DNA of 64,000 bases from Miltoncostaea sp963770865 (GTDB lineage: Bacteria > Actinomycetota > Thermoleophilia > Miltoncostaeales > Miltoncostaeaceae), in the NCBI GenBank assembly GCA_963770865.1, contig CAVYRD010000001.1, forward strand, positions 248,001-312,000. Direction: 5' to 3'. The notes beneath the pieces are model-generated. The model was given only the letters and a program-made list of their open reading frames with translations, was not told where the DNA came from and did no database searches. This document shows positions 32,033-41,221 of this stretch, piece by piece. A program made the position numbers and the translations under genes. Within the stretch, counting starts at the first letter, position 1; each line of letters starts with the position of its first letter.

Positions 32033-32914
32033 CTAACCGGAGCCCGGCGCCCACGGCCCGGAGGACCAGGAGCGCCCGCCGTCGGCGCTGTTGGGAACGT
32101 GCCGTCGTGGAGGACGACGATGAGCGAATCCGCGTCCACCGCCGTCACCGCAGCGGGCGCGCCGGGGAGGGCGGCCCGCCCGGCCCACGAGCTCCCACCG
32201 TCGGCGCTCACCTGCACCGACCCGTCGGCCCTGAGCGCGTAGAGGGCGCGAGGCGCCGGCCAGGCGAGGGCGATCGGGGCCCCCGTCAACGGGGACCGGC
32301 TACGGCCCCTGTCGGTCGAACGGATGAGGTCGTTCGACGCTCGCCGCGACGAACCGCGTCGATTCCGCCGGGTCCACCACGAGATCGGCGAGATCGCCAG
32401 GGGGCACGGAGGAGCGCCAGGTCCGGCCGCCGTCGGCACTGACCATCAGGCGGCCGCCACTGGCGTCGTATCCGACCACTTGCGACCCACGCGCGTGAAG
32501 GACGTGGAAGTCCGCCTTGCCGAGGAGCGAGATCGACTCCCACGAGCGGCCGGCGTTCGACGACTCGATCAATCCCAGGAGGGGCGGCAGGTCCTCGCGC
32601 AGATCGGGGCGTCCTGAGCCGAGGAAGCGGTGCGGGCCCGTCACGACGAGGCCCATCGCGTCCTGGCGGCGATCTCCCACCCGTACGGCCTGCTGCGTTT
32701 CCCGAACCACCCGGAACAAGCCCGTGTGTGTGGCCACCAACAGCGATCCGCCAGCCGGGTCGACGCCCAAGCCGTGGACGTGTTCGGGCCCCGGATCGGC
32801 TGGCGTGGCGCCGGCCGGATCGCCGGCCCCGCTCCCACCGCATCCGCCCGCCGCCACGAGAGCGAACAGAAGGAGGGCCGCCACAATCAGTCGGAAGCCG
32901 GAAGCGTGAGCCAT
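32033..32914 (-). CDS. BNR-repeat lipoprotein (sialidase-like propeller), frameshifted
   Basis: It starts MAHASGFRLIVAALLLFALV with a lipobox ending AAGGC. Repeats follow: SSNAGRSWESIS, SADGGRTWRSS, STDRGRSRSPL, SADGGSSWAG and SADGGRSWSS, typical Asp-box (BNR) turns of a beta-propeller. EHVHGLGVDPAGGSLLVATH at the start of the mature protein is common in the F510_1955-type lipoproteins found near metal genes. The frame changes near 32320 and again near 32095, which may be sequencing indels. It lies directly upstream of the P1B ATPase gene. Confidence 0.68.
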
Positions 32915-33021
32915 CGGCCGCCGATGATGTCGCACCCACATTCCGCCGGCATACAGACGTGGAGCCCGTCTTCATCGGTTCGACAGACCACGGTCACGGG
33001 ACGCCTCGGACGCCCGGTCAT
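32887..33021 (-). CDS. Possible Cys-rich 44-aa protein
   Basis: MTGRPRRPVTVVCRTDEDGL is followed by HVCMPAECGCDIIGGRW. Four Cys in 18 residues could hold a metal ion. It overlaps the start of the lipoprotein gene by 28 bp in another frame, so it would be the first gene of the metal operon. No homologue is recalled. Confidence 0.35.
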   Translation of the reverse strand: MTGRPRRPVTVVCRTDEDGLHVCMPAECGCDIIGGRWLTLPASD

Positions 33022-33122
33022 ACCCGGTCTCCGAAGAACCCGCTCGCCGCCGGGCGTCGGCGCCCTCACGCTCCTCGCCGCGGCCGCCTACCTGCCCTGA
33101 GTGACCGGCGCGCAGGCCGAGG

Positions 33123-33713
33123 TCAGAGGCGCTCCTCGAGGCGCCGGCGGCCCAGATGGACGGCCGTCGCGACCATGACGAGCACCGCCGCAAGGCCGAT
33201 CGCCGCGTAGAGCCCGTCCCGCTGGATCGCGTCGGCGAGTGCCTGGCCGCCGTAGTAGGCTACCAGGCCGACCGAGACGGCCCAGGCGATCCCGCCGGCC
33301 GCGTTCCAGAACAGAAACCGCCACGGCCCCATCCTCGTGAGGCCCGCCAGCCAGGCGACCGTGTAGCGCAGCACCGAGACGAAGCGGCCGATGAACACCG
33401 TCTTGCCGCCGTGGCGGGCCATGACGCCCTCGGCGCGCCCGAGGGCCCGCTGCGAGTAGCGGCGCAGCCACGCCCAGCGGTTGAACGGAGCGGTCCCGCC
33501 CCAGCGCCCGATGACCCAGTAGCCGAGGTTGTCCCCGAGGATCGCGGCCGCCGCGGTGACCGCGATCACGAGGCCGATCGGGTTGTGCCCCTGAGAGGCC
33601 AGGACCGCGAACGCAATGAGCGCGGCCTCGCCGGGAAGCGGCACGCCGAACGACTCGGCGAGGACAACGGCGAACAGCAGTGGCAACCCGTGCTCGGTGA
33701 CTACGTGGATCAT
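33123..33713 (-). CDS. DedA-family membrane protein
   Basis: The 196-aa protein has the DedA/VTT pattern: LPLLFAVVLAESFGVPLPGEAALIAFAVLAS, GDNLGYWVIGRWGG, then RHGGKTVFIGRFVSVLRYTVAWLAGLTRM and WNAAGGIAWAVSVGLVAYYGG. The conserved FxGRF-x3-R segment is present. DedA proteins act as lipid (C55-P or phospholipid) flippases or scramblases in the inner membrane. Start ATG 33713, with GAGG upstream. Confidence 0.87.
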   Translation of the reverse strand: MIHVVTEHGLPLLFAVVLAESFGVPLPGEAALIAFAVLASQGHNPIGLVIAVTAAAAILGDNLGYWVIGRWGGTAPFNRWAWLRRYSQRALGRAEGVMARHGGKTVFIGRFVSVLRYTVAWLAGLTRMGPWRFLFWNAAGGIAWAVSVGLVAYYGGQALADAIQRDGLYAAIGLAAVLVMVATAVHLGRRRLEERL

Positions 33714-33775
33714 CCGGGCCTCATGGTGGCACGCGCCCGGGCCCGACGGCCCGCCGGCGGGCCGCAGGGCGCCCC

Positions 33776-33979
33776 TCAGCCGCCCCGGGCGATCGCTCGT
33801 CGCAGACTCAGCAGGACGACCAGGACGACGAGGACGGGCAGGGGCCACCAGGCCGGGTCGCCGACGCGCCCGAGCGCCCAGCTCGCGCCGAGGCCGACGG
33901 CGACGGCCGCCGCGAACATCCAGTCGTCGCCAATGAGGAATCCGGCCCAGAACCGGATGAACGCGCGCAGGGCGGACAT
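33776..33979 (-). CDS. Small two-span membrane protein
   Basis: The 67-aa product MSALRAFIRFWAGFLIGDDW has two hydrophobic helices (MFAAAVAVGLGASWALG; WPLPVLVVLVVLLSL). Its ATG overlaps the stop of the COG4280-like gene by 4 bp or less (33977-33981), so the two are coupled. Function unknown. Confidence 0.65.
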   Translation of the reverse strand: MSALRAFIRFWAGFLIGDDWMFAAAVAVGLGASWALGRVGDPAWWPLPVLVVLVVLLSLRRAIARGG

Positions 33980-34791
33980 CAGGCCGACTCCTCGAACACC
34001 GGCTCGAGCGCGACGCGCGTCGCGCGCGCTCGCTGCGCCCGCCAGCCCGCGGCCAGCCGAAGCGTCCCGAGGGACGCCGCCAGGTAGGCGCCCGCCAGCC
34101 ACGCCAGCGCCCAGGAGTCGCCCGGCCAGGTGGCCCCCGTGCCCTCGACGGCCCAGAACGTGCCGAAGGTCGTCAGCATCGCGCCGACGACGAGCTGCAA
34201 CGCGCGGCGCGGGATGCGCGCGACCACGCGGTAGGTGAGCGCGCCCAGCAGTCCGACGACGGCAACCGCGGCCCCCGCGCCCGCCGTCGCCGACGGCAGG
34301 TTCCCGGCGGCCGAGCCGAAGGCGACGACGATCACGGCCACCTCCAGCCCCTCGAGCGATACGCCCTTGAAGGACACGACGAACGAGGTCCAGTCGAAGC
34401 GTCCGTCGACGGGACCGTCCTCGTCGACCTCCTCCTCGCCCATCCCGGCCAGCCAGCCGTCGCGCGACACGCGCAGGATGCCCTTGCGCAGCCAGCCGAG
34501 TCCGAAGACGAGCAGGAGCGCCCCCACGACGAGGCGCCGGGGCTGGAGGGGGACCTGTTCGAGTGCCGGACCCAGCCCGGCGACGACCACGGCGAGCACG
34601 GTCAGCCCGCCGGCGGCCCCGAGCAGCGCGGACCACCACGACCGGGCGGTGCCGACCGCGACCACGATCGCCACCATCTCGAGCACTTCGATCGAACTCG
34701 CGAGGAAGGCGTTTGTGGCGACGGCGGGGCCCAGCGGCCCCAGGATAGCCCGGCGCCGGAAGCGACCTGCCCCGTGTCGCCGGTCCGACAC
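33979..34791 (-). CDS. COG4280-type polytopic membrane protein
   Basis: The 270-aa protein has seven or so helices and a twofold repeat: FLASSIEVLEMVAIVVAVGTAR near the start and FKGVSLEGLEVAVIVVAFGSAAG in the middle, each with an acidic residue in a helix, as in transporters of the TerC/FTR1-like group. It is annotated in many actinobacteria as a predicted membrane protein of unknown substrate. GTG 34791 was chosen; the frame runs on into the remnant of glucose-6-phosphate dehydrogenase upstream, so the real N-terminus is uncertain. Confidence 0.65.
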   Translation of the reverse strand: MSDRRHGAGRFRRRAILGPLGPAVATNAFLASSIEVLEMVAIVVAVGTARSWWSALLGAAGGLTVLAVVVAGLGPALEQVPLQPRRLVVGALLLVFGLGWLRKGILRVSRDGWLAGMGEEEVDEDGPVDGRFDWTSFVVSFKGVSLEGLEVAVIVVAFGSAAGNLPSATAGAGAAVAVVGLLGALTYRVVARIPRRALQLVVGAMLTTFGTFWAVEGTGATWPGDSWALAWLAGAYLAASLGTLRLAAGWRAQRARATRVALEPVFEESA

Positions 34792-34807
34792 CGGGCCTTG
34801 GCGCCTT

Positions 34808-35260
34808 GTTATCCAGGGCTGATCCGTGCGCCTTCCTCGAGGCGCCACTCGCCGATCCGCCGGACGATCGTCGGGAAGGCGGAGGGGGGCGTGCCGCAAT
34901 AGAAGAGCCTCCGGCCCTCGGCGCCAAGTTCGGCGTCGAGCGCCACGAGGCGCTCGCGAAGCGGGCCGAAGGCGTCTGGGTCGTCAAGCGGCGCGGAGAT
35001 GTAGAAGAGCCCTCTCTCGAACGCCTGCCAGCGTCCCTCATCCAGCCGGTGGCGGGAGAACCCCTCGACCGCCCCGCGGGCGCGCTCGCGGAAACCCGCG
35101 TCATCGAGACGGCTTCCGCCCGAACCGACGATCGCATACCGCTCGGGCAGAGGCCCTCGTAGGCCAAGTCGTACAGTGCCGGAAGCAGCTTGCGGCGGGC
35201 GAAGTCGCCGGACGCGCCAAAGACGACCAGCGTCTGGGGTGACGGCGAGGCGAGTCCCAT
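34808..35260 (-). pseudogene. zwf: Glucose-6-phosphate dehydrogenase, N-terminal remnant
   Basis: It starts MGLASPSPQTLVVFGASGDFA, RRKLLPALYDLA, the NADP-binding GASGDLAxRKLxPALY motif. After a frame change near 35148 it continues with YAIVGSGGSRLDDAGFRERA, LFYISAPLDD and RRLFYCGTPPSAFPTIV, then stops at about 145 residues of a usual 480-510. The catalytic region (RIDHYLGKE) is absent. It is a truncated gene beside the COG4280-like gene. Confidence 0.75.
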
Positions 35261-35264
35261 TGCG

Positions 35265-35792
35265 CTACCGCCGGTCCTCCATGTCGCGTCCACGCAGCGC
35301 AAGCCGGACGAGCAGGCCGACGGCGACGAGGAGGAGCCCCGCGAAGCCGAGCGCCCGGAGCGGATGGTCGTAGAACGCGCCGAGGATCGCGCCTGCGCCG
35401 CCCGCGATTGAGGCGGCGATGCACATGAGCACGACGATCCCCTCGGGGCCCGCCGTCGGTCGGACGGCCGCGGGCGGGGCGATGTCGTCGAGGCCCTCGT
35501 CCTTGTCGTCCACCCTCAGCGCCAAGCCGACCAGGAGCAGCATCGCGACGACCAAGAGCGTGAAGAAGGCAACTGCCCTCGGCGTGTCGCCGTTGATGCC
35601 CGTGAGGATCGCGCCGACGCCGCCGACGACGGCGACGGCCATGCACACGAGCACGGCGAGCCGCTCGAGGAGCGCGACCACACGCAGGCCGAGCGGTTCG
35701 GCGGCGCTCGCGAGGGCGCCGAGGACGAGAGCGGCGAGCATCGCCGCGAGGGCCGGCGCGCGACGCGAGGGGAGGCTCGCGCCGACCGTCAT
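35265..35792 (-). CDS. Membrane protein with an internal repeat
   Basis: The 175-aa product has five or so hydrophobic helices. Two units are alike: VCMAVAVVGGVGAILTGING, DTPRAVAFFTLLVVAM and LMCIAASIAGGAGAILGAFY, DHPLRALGFAGLLLVAV, so the gene arose by duplication of a two-helix unit. An acidic cytoplasmic loop (DDKDEGLDDI) separates them. Start ATG 35792 was preferred to a TTG further out. Function unknown. Confidence 0.6.
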   Translation of the reverse strand: MTVGASLPSRRAPALAAMLAALVLGALASAAEPLGLRVVALLERLAVLVCMAVAVVGGVGAILTGINGDTPRAVAFFTLLVVAMLLLVGLALRVDDKDEGLDDIAPPAAVRPTAGPEGIVVLMCIAASIAGGAGAILGAFYDHPLRALGFAGLLLVAVGLLVRLALRGRDMEDRR

Positions 35793-36187
35793 CCAGCCGC
35801 CCGCTCGGGGCAGCGCCGCCCGCCTCAGCGGCGGGCGAGCGGCTCCCCCCGATGCCGCCACCGTCGTCGCGACTCCGCCGGCCCCGACGATGCCGAACGT
35901 CGTGGGTAGCCCTACGGTGGCGCATCCCGTCCTCCGGGCAAGCAATGACCGCGCACCGCCGAAACCTGATCATTTGCCGTGAGGCGCGCCGGCCACATCC
36001 GGGATCGCACCGAGTGTCGTTACGGCAATCCCGCGGCGATCTCTTCTGTCGCGGCCGGCTGCCGCGCGCCAGCGCCCACATGAGCCGCCGCGGCCTCAGG
36101 CTCAGCGGTCGCCCGGGCGCCATCTCCCCGCGCTCACGCGTTGACCGGCTTGCGGCGACTGAGGGCCGGGCACGAGATAATGCCGAC

Positions 36188-36397
36188 GTGACCACCACCG
36201 ACGACGACGCCACCACGCCCGCCACGGGCCTGACCCGGGAGGAGAAGCGCCTGCTCGCGCTGATCGTGGTCGGCTGCGCCACGGCCCTCGTGCTCGGGGA
36301 GTGCGCGCGCCGCATTGAGCGCCGCTTCGCCCGGCGCCATCCCCTCCTGACCGAGCTGGTCGAGGGGGCCGCGCACCGCCCGCGGCACGCGCACTAG
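36188..36397 (+). CDS. Small single-span membrane protein
   Basis: A 69-aa frame from GTG 36188: an acidic Thr-rich N-terminus (TTTDDDATTPATGLTREEKR), one helix (LLALIVVGCATALVLGE) and a basic C-terminus (RRIERRFARRHPL). The sidedness fits a type I or tail-anchored protein. Not recognised. Confidence 0.5.
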   Translation: MTTTDDDATTPATGLTREEKRLLALIVVGCATALVLGECARRIERRFARRHPLLTELVEGAAHRPRHAH

Positions 36398-36421
36398 GCG
36401 GTCAGCCCTCGGCCCCGCGCG

Positions 36422-36756
36422 TCAGGGGCCCTGCGTGCGGTCAGCCTCGCCGAAGCCCGGGCGCGCACGGCGCTCGTCGAGGGACTCGAGCTCCTCGAAG
36501 ATCGTGATCTGCAGCCCGGCGGGCGCGTCCAGGCGGGCGTTGAGGGAGCGCCACGGCGTCTCGACGGGGCCGGCGACGAGCTCGGCGCCGGCGGCGACCA
36601 GGGCCTCGGTGGTGCCGGCGGCGTCGGCGACCTCGAAGGCGAGGCGGATCTTCGGCGCCGCGACGCCGCCGACGTCGCCTGGGCGAGCGCCTGCTCGAAG
36701 TCCTCGGCCTCGACCACGACGCGCAGTTGGAGGACGGGGGGATCGCCGGAGCGCAT
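36422..36756 (-). pseudogene. Glyoxalase/VOC-family protein, internally deleted
   Basis: It starts MRSGDPPVLQLRVVVEAEDF, EQALA, then changes frame near 36675 to APKIRLAFEVADAAGTTEAL, VAAGAELVAGPVETPWRSLN and LQITIFEELESL. Compared with typical VOC proteins of about 130-150 aa, roughly 40 residues between the first strand and the second half are missing, so both a deletion and a frameshift are present. Confidence 0.6.
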
Positions 36757-36766
36757 GACGCCGAGG

Positions 36767-37570
36767 TTAGCCCTCGTCGGTCGTCGCCGCCGCGACCTCC
36801 ACGTCGTCGAGCCGCAGCCCGCCGTCGGCGCTCGCCCAGGCGACGTCGGCGGCGTCGCGGCCGGTCGCGATGCGCACGAGCGTCTCGACCGGCGCGAGGC
36901 CGGTCGCGTCCACGATCCGCCACGCGGTGCCGTCGTGCGCCTCGACGACGGCGTGGAAGTCGGGCGGGTCGAGGAGCGGCGCGTAGGCCGCCACCACGCG
37001 CGCCGGCACGTCGAGGGCCCGCAGCAGGCTCGCCGTGAGGTGCGCCATGTCGCGACACACCCCCTCGCGGGCGAGGAGCGTCTGGTCGGCGGTGGTGAGG
37101 CTGTCGCTGGCGCCGGGCCGGTAGGCGATGCGCTCGCGCACCCAGTCGGCCACCTCGGGGATCAGGCGGCGCGCCCGGGGGCGCGCGCCGAACGCGTCGG
37201 CCGCCGTCGGGCCGAGGGCGTCGGACGGGCAGTAGCGGCTGGGCAGCGTCCACTCGAGCAGGTCGAAGGCAAGCTCGTCGGGACCCGGCAGCGGCGCGTC
37301 GTCGCGGGGCGCGACGCGGGCGGCGCCGTCCACCGCGACGCCGGCCGCGTAGCGCAGCGCCAGCGGGCCGCCGGGCACGTGGATCCGCACCGGCCGGGCG
37401 CCGCCCGCGAGGACCGGTCCCTCCTCCACCCGTGCGCCGTCGGCGACGAGCGTCTCGTCGAGCAGCCGCTGGTCGTCCGCCACCGCCACGCGAATCTTCA
37501 GCAGGGCGCTTCCCGCGCCCTCCGCCGTCCACGTCATCACCGCTCCGACCCTCACGCCGCGCTCGCTCAT
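36767..37570 (-). CDS. Transglutaminase-like cysteine peptidase-fold protein
   Basis: The 267-aa protein has an N-terminal beta domain and a C-terminal transglutaminase-like core with the Cys-His-Asp triad: LLAREGVCRDMAHLTASLLR, PPDFHAVVEAHDG and WRIVDATGLAP. RYCPSDALGPTAADAFG before the core is typical of this bacterial group. The role may be peptide hydrolysis or cross-linking; the substrate is unknown. GGAGGTGGGG just before ATG 37570 sets the start. Confidence 0.83.
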   Translation of the reverse strand: MSERGVRVGAVMTWTAEGAGSALLKIRVAVADDQRLLDETLVADGARVEEGPVLAGGARPVRIHVPGGPLALRYAAGVAVDGAARVAPRDDAPLPGPDELAFDLLEWTLPSRYCPSDALGPTAADAFGARPRARRLIPEVADWVRERIAYRPGASDSLTTADQTLLAREGVCRDMAHLTASLLRALDVPARVVAAYAPLLDPPDFHAVVEAHDGTAWRIVDATGLAPVETLVRIATGRDAADVAWASADGGLRLDDVEVAAATTDEG

Positions 37571-37646
37571 CCCCACCTCCGGGCTCCTCGGTGCCCCGGG
37601 AGCCGGGTCGGCCAAACACGCCGCCGCGGACGGCGGCGGGCGGGCG

Positions 37647-38677
37647 TCAGGTCGTGCTCGGCTGCGGCTCGGCCAGCGGGCGCGCGTGCGGCCCCGCGGC
37701 CGGGTGGGCCTCGGCGGGCGCGCCCGCACGGGCCGGCTCGGAACGGGTCAGCGCGGCGCCGAGCGCGGCGCACGCGACCTCGAGCTCGTGGTGGGTCGGC
37801 GGGGCGGTGGTCAGCTTCTGCGCCCACATCCCCGGCCAGGAGAGGAAGCGCAGGCGCCCGTCGGCGTGCTTGGCGGCCTGGCGCTGCAGCTCGAAGGCGA
37901 TCGCGGTGACGATCGGCGCACCGAGCAGACGCGTGGCGATCAGCGCCGGGTACGTGAACACGCCGGTGATCGCGAGGACGGCGCCGTAGACGACGATCGA
38001 GACCACCGCGGAGACCACGAGGAACGACGTGCCGCACCGCGGATGGAACCGGCTGAAGCCGGCGGCGGTCGAGCGCCGTGAGCGGCGAGCCCGACTCGAA
38101 GGCCGCGATCGCCTTGTGCTCGGCGCCGTGGTACTTGAGGATCCGCCGGAACGGGCGGAACACGCTCAGAAGCAGGAGCATGCCGAGCAGCAGCGCCAGG
38201 CGGATGGCGGCGTCGGCCACGATGAAGGCCGCGCCCTCGAGGCCGGCCTCCTTGGCGATCACGATCGGGCCGATGCGGAAGGCGGCGATCTGCAGGCCGG
38301 CGCCGAGCACGGCGCCCGCGCCGATCGCGACCTTGCCCCAGAAGCCGACACCCTCCTCCTCCTCGGCCTCGGCGGACAGGCGCTCCGCCCTCGGGGACGG
38401 GCTCCTCCCACCGCAGCCGCTCGGAGATGGCCATGGACTGCTGCCCGGTGGTGATGGCGCTGCGGATCGCGACCACGCCGCGCATCAGCGGCCAGCGGTG
38501 CCAGCGGGCGGTGTGCGGGTGAGATCGAAGGACTCGGTCACGATGACGTCGTCGTCCTCGCGGCGCACGGCGATGCCCACCCGGTCGCGGGTCCGCATCA
38601 TCACGCCGCCCGGGAGGGCACTGCCTCCGACCGTGCCGGGTGGCTCCTGGCGATCGTCTCTCGCTGATGCCCGTCAC
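37647..38677 (-). CDS. DUF1385 membrane protein (several frameshifts)
   Basis: All parts of DUF1385 are present but in three frames: GGSALPGGVMMRTRDRVGIA, HRWPLMRGVVAIRSAITTGQ, RILKYHGAEHKAIAAFE (the conserved YHGAEHK motif) and AAGFSRFHPRCGTSF, followed by helices to the C-terminus. Changes fall near 38525, 38395 and 38070, and one more near the start. The family is a conserved membrane protein, possibly a metal-dependent enzyme. The number of breaks in a conserved gene argues for sequencing indels. The GTG 38677 start is uncertain. Confidence 0.65.
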
Positions 38678-38767
38678 CTTTCGTCGAGCCGTGCGCCAAC
38701 CCATCGGCACCCGACACGGGAAGTGTAGGGAACGTTCCTGTGGGCGCCCTGTGGCCGCGTCCGGCCC

Positions 38768-39069
38768 CTCAGGACGAGGGACGGTCCGTCATCGTGACGG
38801 CCAACTCGACCAGCTGGGCCTCGCCCATGCCGGCCACCTTCAGGGCCTCCTTGGCCAGGCGGCTGCCGTCCCGTGCGGCGTCGGCCATGCCCAGGCGCAC
38901 GTCGATCCAGAACGTCGCGCCCACGCCCCGCCTCGACGCCGTCGGCGTCGATCGCGCCGACGCCGACGATCCCCGGCATCGTCGCGAGCGCGTTCTCGAG
39001 CCGCGTCCCGGCGTCGTCCGCGAGCGGACCGCTCGACGTGGCGCTGAACCTGACCCGGTAGTCGCTCAT
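38768..39069 (-). CDS. Hypothetical alpha/beta protein (frameshifted)
   Basis: It reads MSDYRVRFSATSSGPLADDA, GTRLENALATMPGIVGVGAI, then after a frame change near 38925 ATFWIDVRLGMADAARDGSR and GEAQLVELAVTMTD. About 100 aa when joined, with a ferredoxin-like pattern. Not recognised. Confidence 0.5.
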
Positions 39070-39097
39070 CGATCCCCCTCCGTCGACCGCGGCAAGC

Positions 39098-39599
39098 CTA
39101 CCGGCCGTGGTCGTGCGCCCACACGGCCGCCGCCTGCTCGTCGGCCACGGCGTCGAGGGCGTCGAGGGCGTCGACCCGGCGCGCGGCCGCCACCTCGGCC
39201 CGCGCGACCCACTCCCACACCGGCCCGGCGACCGGGCGCACCAGCCCGATGCGGTGGTCCGGCGCCGCCTCGCCCATCGCCAGGTGCGCACCCGCGACGG
39301 CCGGGTGGGGCGCGAGCACCAGCGTGATGCGGCCGTCGGCGTCGAGCACGTACGGCCCGGCGCCGTCGCTCAGCACGACCGGCAGCGTGATCACGATCAG
39401 CGCGCTCCTCCCGGCGCTCGGCGTCCATCGCCTCGAGCGCCGGCGCCGCGGCCCGGCCCTCCGGCGGCGTGACGCCCGGGAAGCGCTCGGCGCCGTCGGG
39501 CATCCGCAGCGCCCAGCGCCGGCTGGGGTCGGGCGATCCCGCCGGCGCCGAGGGCGCGGCGACGATGTCGATCGGCGGGTCGGAGGAGGGCGCGCTCAC
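39098..39599 (-). CDS. Hypothetical protein (frameshifted)
   Basis: It starts with GTG 39599 (SAPSSDPPIDIVAAPSAPAG, WALRMPDGAERFPG) and changes frame near 39405 to ITLPVVLSDGAGPYVLDADG, LVRPVAGPVWEWVARAEVAA. Not recognised; it is divergent from the pentapeptide-repeat gene. Confidence 0.45.
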
Positions 39600-39710
39600 G
39601 CGCCGAGGATAGTCGGGGTCGCGCTCTGCGCCTCCCCCGCCGATGGAGATGGGAGCCGCGCGTGCTCGTCCCGGCCGCGTGGCACGCACCACGACGACCA
39701 GGAAGGTCCC

Positions 39711-40968
39711 GATGTCCGCTCGCCGAGCCGCCCCACGTCCCGTGCCCGCCGACGCACCCCGCGTCGGTGCGGGCCCACGAGCGGTGGCTCGCCGGCGCGC
39801 GGTCCGGCGCGCGCCGGGCCGGCACCGACGACACGCCGCTGGCCACGGCCGCGCTGGCGGGCGCCGACCTGTCGCGTGCCGACCTCGACGGGCACGACCT
39901 GCGCGGCGCCGACCTGCGTGGCGCGCGCCTCGTGCGGGCCAGCATGCGCGGGGCGGACCTGCGCGGCGCACGGCTCGACGGCGCCGACCTCCGCCTGGCC
40001 GGACTCGCCGGCGCGCGGCTGGACGAGGCCACGGCCCGCGACGCCTGCCTGGAGGAGGCCGTCCTGCTGGGCGCGACGCTGCGCGACACGGACCTGTCGG
40101 GCTCGCGCATGTCCGGAGCCGCCCTCGACGGCGCCGACATGTGCGGCGCCAACCTCGCGAGCACGGAGTGGGGCCGCGAGATCCCCCGGCCCGGGGTGGC
40201 CGCGCCGCAGGGCGCCCACCGGCTGGCCGCGGCGCTCCTGCGCGACGCCGACCTGGCCGGCTTCGCCCTGATGGGCGCCGACCTGACCGACGCCGACCTG
40301 ACGGGCGCCGACCTGCGCCGCACCGACCTGCGCGGCGCCTGCCTCTTCCGCGCGCGGCTGTCGGGCGCGCTGCTGGGCGGCGCCGGCCTGCGCGGCGCGG
40401 ACCTCACCGAAGCCGATCTGTCGGGCGCCGACCTCACCCGGGCCGACCTGACCGGCGCCGACGCCGCCGGGGCGCGCTTCGCCGGCGCCGACCTGCGCGG
40501 GGCGGCGTTCGACGACCTGACCGGCGCGCGCCTCGGTGGCGTGCTGCTCGCCGGCTTCAACCGGGCGCGCACCCACGCCGCCACGTGCCTCGGGCGGACC
40601 CCCGACCTGCACGGCGCGGACCTGCGCGGCGCCGTCCTCGACGGCTTCGACCTGCGCCGCGCCGACCTGCACCCGGGCCGACCTCACCCGCGCCCACCTC
40701 GCCGGCGCCGACCTCCACGAGGCCCGCCTCGACGACGCCGTCCTCGCGGGCGCCGATCTGAGCCGGGCCCGGCTGACGCGGGCCTCGCTGGCCGACGCCC
40801 GCCTGCTGGTCGCCGTGCTGCGCGACGCGGAGCTCGCGGGCGCCGACCTGCGGGGCTGCGACATGACGGGCGCCGACCGCACCGGCGCCCGGGGCGAGCC
40901 CACCGTGGGCGCAGCCGCGGGCCCGGGCCCACGGGCCCCGGCTGCGGGTGGCGCACCTGGCCGCCTGA
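39711..40968 (+). CDS. Pentapeptide-repeat protein (frameshifted)
   Basis: More than 40 A(D/N)Lxx units form a right-handed quadrilateral beta-helix: GADLSRADLDGHDLRGADLR, then after a gap with REIPRPGV a second run GADLTDADLTGADLRRTDLR. The frame changes near 39770 and 40675. Such helices can mimic DNA and protect gyrase (Qnr/MfpA type), but most have unknown roles. The ATG at 39711 has GGAAGG before it; the exact stop is uncertain. Confidence 0.68.
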
Positions 40969-40983
40969 CCCCGGTCCGGCGGG

Positions 40984-41214
40984 CTACAGGCCGCCGGACG
41001 CCTTCTTGATGGCGTCGCCGATGGCCTTCTTGAGGCCGTCGCCCACCGTGGGCGCCCAGCCCTTGGCCGCGACGGCGACCGCGGCGATGAGCAGCGTGAC
41101 CATCACGACGACGCCGACGTACTCCACCGTGCCCTGCCCCCGCCGGTCCCGCCCCGCGTGCTCCATCGCCGACAGCGCTGCGGCCTGGAGCCAGGCGACG
41201 ATCACGTAGCCCAT
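40984..41214 (-). CDS. Small pilin-like (Flp/Tad-type) protein
   Basis: The 76-aa protein has a basic leader RDRRGQGTVEY followed by a long hydrophobic helix VGVVVMVTLLIAAVAVAAKG, the layout of Flp-type prepilins with processing after Gly at G|QGTVEY. GGAGGGGGAA precedes ATG 41214. It sits downstream of a TadE-like gene on the same strand. No secretion ATPase or prepilin peptidase is in the window. Confidence 0.65.
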   Translation of the reverse strand: MGYVIVAWLQAAALSAMEHAGRDRRGQGTVEYVGVVVMVTLLIAAVAVAAKGWAPTVGDGLKKAIGDAIKKASGGL

Positions 41215-41221
41215 CGAGCTT

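Noticed and set aside
29591..32242. 883-codon open frame on the plus strand
   Set aside because: It is antisense to the P1B ATPase; its composition (RDPG/H/E-rich, no domain) is the usual shadow of a high-GC gene.
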